A stretch of DNA of 9,226 nucleotides, taken from Myxococcales bacterium (GTDB taxonomy: Bacteria > Myxococcota > Bradymonadia > UBA7976 > UBA1532). Below the pieces are notes generated by a model. That model was not told the origin of the DNA. It worked only from the letters and a program-made list of their open reading frames with translations, and made no database searches. This document shows, piece by piece, positions 6,787-9,226 of the stretch. Both the position numbers and the translations under genes were made by a program. The stretch is taken from positions 1 to 9,226 of the forward strand of contig JAGQJJ010000105.1 of the NCBI GenBank assembly GCA_020430675.1. The letters run 5' to 3'. Within the stretch, counting starts at the first letter, position 1. The number at the start of each line of letters is the position of its first letter.

Positions 6787-7761
6787 GTGCAGACCGAGAT
6801 GCTGCTGGTGATCGCCGGCGCCGCGCTCTTTGGGATCTTCCTGTTCTTCTACTTCGTGCCCGTGCGCCTCTACATCGCCGCCGCGCTCTCCGGCGCGAGC
6901 GTGGGCATCGGCCAGCTCATCGCCATGCGCCTGCGGCGCGTGCGCCCGTCCGACATCGTCGACCCGCGCATCAGCGCGGTCAAAGCCGGCCTCAGCGTCA
7001 ACGTCGACCAGCTGGAGAGCCATTACCTCGCCGGCGGCAACGTCGCGCGGGTGGTCTTTGCGCTCATCTCGGCCCAGAAGGCGGGCATCAACCTCACCTT
7101 CGAGCGCGCCGCCGCCATCGACCTCGCCGGCCGCGACGTGCTCGAAGCGGTCAAGATGAGCGTCAACCCCAAGGTCATCCAGACGCCCAAGGTCAGCGCC
7201 GTCGCCTCCGACGGCATCCAGCTCATCGCCGTCAGCCGGGTCACGCTGCGCGCCAACATCGACCGCCTCGTCGGCGGCGCGGGCGAAGAGACCATCCTCG
7301 CCCGTGTGGGCGAAGGCATCGTCACCACCATCGGCTCGGCGGTCAGCCACAAAGCCGTGCTCGAAAACCCCGACCTCATCTCTCGGCAGGTCGTCGACAA
7401 GGGCCTCGACGCCGGCACCGCCTTCGAGATCCTCTCGATCGACATCGCCGACATCGACGTCGGCAGCAATATCGGCGCAAAGCTCCAGATCGACCAGGCC
7501 GAAGCCGACAAGAACATCGCCCAGGCCCAGGCCGAGAGCCGCCGCGCCATGGCCGTCGCGCTCGAGCAGGAGATGAAGGCGCGCCTCCAGGAAGCCCGCG
7601 CCAAGGTCGCCGCGGCCGAGGCCGAGGTGCCGCTGGCCATCGCTGAAGCCTTGCGCAACGGCAACTTCGGCTACATGGACTACCTGCAGATGCGCAACCT
7701 CGAAGCCGACACCGACATGCGGCAACACATCTCGCAGCTCACCGACGGGCCGCAGAAGTGA
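6787..7761 (+). CDS. floA: Flotillin-like protein FloA
   Basis: 324-residue scaffold of membrane microdomains (YqfA/FloA family, SPFH superfamily). The N-terminus is a hydrophobic hairpin-type anchor (about residues 4-45, [20 protein letters not shown] then [18 protein letters not shown]). The SPFH domain follows with [30 protein letters not shown], cut here at its family hallmarks: DPRIxAxKAG, [11 protein letters not shown] and [27 protein letters not shown]. The C-terminal part (about 235-324) is an Ala/Glu-rich coiled coil ([20 protein letters not shown]) ending in [18 protein letters not shown], typical for oligomerising flotillins. Length is normal. It is co-transcribed with nfeD upstream by inference from the 18-base gap, and its stop overlaps the next small gene (GTGA). 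Confidence 0.95.
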   Translation: MQTEMLLVIAGAALFGIFLFFYFVPVRLYIAAALSGASVGIGQLIAMRLRRVRPSDIVDPRISAVKAGLSVNVDQLESHYLAGGNVARVVFALISAQKAGINLTFERAAAIDLAGRDVLEAVKMSVNPKVIQTPKVSAVASDGIQLIAVSRVTLRANIDRLVGGAGEETILARVGEGIVTTIGSAVSHKAVLENPDLISRQVVDKGLDAGTAFEILSIDIADIDVGSNIGAKLQIDQAEADKNIAQAQAESRRAMAVALEQEMKARLQEARAKVAAAEAEVPLAIAEALRNGNFGYMDYLQMRNLEADTDMRQHISQLTDGPQK

Positions 7762-7940
7762 TCGAGGCGCCCCCGCCGCGCACGCCGCGCGACGTCTTCG
7801 GGCTCTTGCGCCACGGCTCGGCCTGGGTGCGCCAGTACGTGCTCGCCGAGCTGCTCGCGCGCCCGGTGGGCCGTCGCCTGCGCCCGCGCCGCGGCCCGCC
7901 CGCGCCCGCGACGCCGCCGCCCGACCACCCGCGTCTCTGA
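7758..7940 (+). CDS. Small basic hypothetical protein, 60 residues
   Basis: GTG at 7758 overlaps the floA stop by 4 bases, the same coupling style used in the left operon. The first 40 residues could form a helix with mixed polar and hydrophobic faces ([20 protein letters not shown] followed by [13 protein letters not shown]). The tail is Pro/Arg-rich and probably disordered. There is no signal peptide and no full membrane segment. I do not recognise a family. In B. subtilis a small gene, yqfB, also follows the NfeD-FloA pair, but I see no sequence resemblance. Support comes from overlap, position and the 16-base gap to the next gene; a chance frame in GC-rich DNA is possible. Confidence 0.55.
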   Translation: MIEAPPPRTPRDVFGLLRHGSAWVRQYVLAELLARPVGRRLRPRRGPPAPATPPPDHPRL

Positions 7941-7956
7941 ACTGGGTCACCGCGCG

Positions 7957-9226
7957 ATGGAAGACCTGATCCAGTTCTTCGCGATCCTCGCGGTCATGGT
8001 GATCCAATGGGTCATCCGGCAGGCCGCGAAGAAGCGCGAGGCGGCCGCCTCGGGGGCGCCGCCCCCGCCCATCGCCGGCAAACCTGCCGTCGCGCCCACG
8101 GCCAACGCCGCCGCGCTCGTCGGTCGGGTCGCCGAACAGCTCGACAGCCTGATCGAGTCCGGCCGCGCCCTCCGCGCCCGCGGCGAGCGCCTGCGCGTGA
8201 GCATCGCCGGCGACGGCCCGTTCTCCGCGCTGCGCGCCGCGACCGCCGTGCCCACCTTGGCCGACGTCGACGCGGTGCTCGACGACCTCGCCGAGCTGCG
8301 CGGCATGCTCGCCGACGCTTCGCCCGAGCAGGCGCTGCTTCAGGTGCAGATGCAATACGACCCGCGCGCCGCCTGGCGGGCGTGGCAATGGGCCGAGCTG
8401 CGCCTCTCGGTGCTCGAACACGCCGCGAGCGCGCGCCGCGACCCGCTGCGCGCCGAGACGCTGGCCGACGCCGACGCGGTCGCCGCCGCGCTGCTCGCAC
8501 CGCTCAACGCCTTCGCCGCCAGCGAGGGCCTCGCCCTGCCTGCGCAGCGCCCCATCTGCGTGCCCACCGGCAACGGCGGCGAGGCCGTGCTGCAAGGCTT
8601 GCTGCCCAATACCCCGGTCGTCTTCGTGCCGCACGGCTTCGGTGACGACCTGCTGCGCTGGCCCGCAGTGGCCCACGAGATCAGCCACGTCATCTGGCGC
8701 AATCTGCCCGGCTTCGCCGAAGACGTGGTCGCGCTGACGCCCACCGACAAACCACCCCTGCTGCCGCGCCCGATGGGCCGTCGCATGCAATTCGACGTGA
8801 CCGCCATGTGGCGCGGCTGGATCGAAGAGCTGACCGCCGACGCCTTCGCCGCGCTGACGCTGGGCCCCGCCGCCCTGCGCGGCTTGATGCACATCTTCGC
8901 CCGCCCCGACGACGCCGAGGCGGTCACCCGGGCGGCCGCCGTCGACCAGGAGCGCCTCGCCGAGCACCCCCCGGCCCACCTGCGGGTGCACCTGGTCGGC
9001 CGCCTGCTCGCCCGCCAGGGCTTCACCGCCGACGTGCACCGCCTGCTGCGCGAATGGGACGACGCCCACGACCGCCCCGACGCCCTCCTGCTGCCGCTGG
9101 CCTTCGGAGGCACCGTGCGCATGCCCGCCGAGGCCACGCTCGACGCCGGATTTGCCCTCATCGAGCGCCTGCTGACCGAGCCCATGCCGAGCCTCGGCGG
9201 CCTCACGCTGCTCGACGTGCCCGGCC
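7957..9226 (+). CDS. Membrane-anchored HExxH metalloprotease-like protein, 3' truncated
   Basis: 423 residues are visible and the frame is open at the right edge. The ATG at 7957 begins a membrane helix (about 4-20, LIQFFAILAVMVIQWVI) followed by basic residues and a Pro-rich linker (APPPPIAGKPAVAPTA). This suggests an N-terminal anchor with the rest probably in the cytoplasm by the positive-inside rule. A long Ala-rich helical region spans about 50-205. The zinc-protease motif is HEISH (His240, Glu241, His244) in AVAHEISHVIWRNL. About 47 residues later EELTADAFAALTLGP gives an E-x-x-A-D pattern (Glu291, Asp295), as in gluzincin-type enzymes where that Glu is the third zinc ligand. HPPAHLR follows at 337-343. 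I cannot name the family. No strong ribosome binding site is seen. Position after nfeD, floA and the small gene suggests one operon. Confidence 0.8.
   Translation, partial: MEDLIQFFAILAVMVIQWVIRQAAKKREAAASGAPPPPIAGKPAVAPTANAAALVGRVAEQLDSLIESGRALRARGERLRVSIAGDGPFSALRAATAVPTLADVDAVLDDLAELRGMLADASPEQALLQVQMQYDPRAAWRAWQWAELRLSVLEHAASARRDPLRAETLADADAVAAALLAPLNAFAASEGLALPAQRPICVPTGNGGEAVLQGLLPNTPVVFVPHGFGDDLLRWPAVAHEISHVIWRNLPGFAEDVVALTPTDKPPLLPRPMGRRMQFDVTAMWRGWIEELTADAFAALTLGPAALRGLMHIFARPDDAEAVTRAAAVDQERLAEHPPAHLRVHLVGRLLARQGFTADVHRLLREWDDAHDRPDALLLPLAFGGTVRMPAEATLDAGFALIERLLTEPMPSLGGLTLLDVPG

Noticed and set aside
4936..9069. Very long open frame on the reverse strand continuing upstream of the secreted-protein gene across nfeD, floA and the metalloprotease gene
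   Set aside because: It is antisense to well-recognised genes, has biased His/Asp/Gly/Ala composition without domains, and arises because stop codons are rare opposite GC-rich genes. Only 4105-4935, with its own start, ribosome binding site and signal peptide, is credible.

Overview
The window is GC-rich, gene-dense bacterial DNA with strong G/C preference at third codon positions, five 1-4 base stop/start overlaps in a row, and several GTG and TTG starts. Gene content (a RibBX-type riboflavin gene, a stand-alone M17 N-terminal-like domain behind nusB, an AgmX/PglI-like secreted protein, an NfeD-flotillin pair) points to a deltaproteobacterial-grade organism such as Myxococcota or Bradymonadia. 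That placement is inference; no rRNA or other taxonomic marker is present.

Left block (1-4171, + strand) is a riboflavin operon: the 3' end of ribD, then ribE (TTG start), ribB of the RibBX type, ribH, nusB, a small protein resembling the N-terminal domain of M17 leucyl aminopeptidases, and a membrane-anchored signal-peptidase-I-like protein. From ribE onward each gene overlaps the next by 1-4 bases, so the chain looks translationally coupled. It supplies RibD, RibB, RibH and RibE activities, but the GTP cyclohydrolase II half of RibBX has lost all its zinc cysteines. A separate RibA must therefore exist outside the window. The signal-peptidase-like protein has Thr and Arg where the family has its Ser/Lys dyad, so it is probably a pseudoenzyme.

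Middle block (4105-4935, - strand) is one secreted protein of unknown role. It overlaps the signal-peptidase-like gene tail-to-tail by 67 bases and diverges from the next block across a 186-base intergenic region (4936-5121) that should hold two promoters.

Right block (5122-9226, + strand) looks like one operon: an NfeD membrane Ser/Lys protease, the flotillin FloA, a 60-residue unrecognised protein overlapping floA by 4 bases, and a membrane-anchored HEISH metalloprotease cut by the window end. NfeD and flotillin are a known pair in membrane microdomain and stress functions. The extra small protein and second, metal-dependent protease suggest an enlarged membrane proteolysis module, and I regard this as the best candidate for an undescribed system here. 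No tRNA, rRNA, CRISPR, mobile element, repeat array or convincing terminator was seen.
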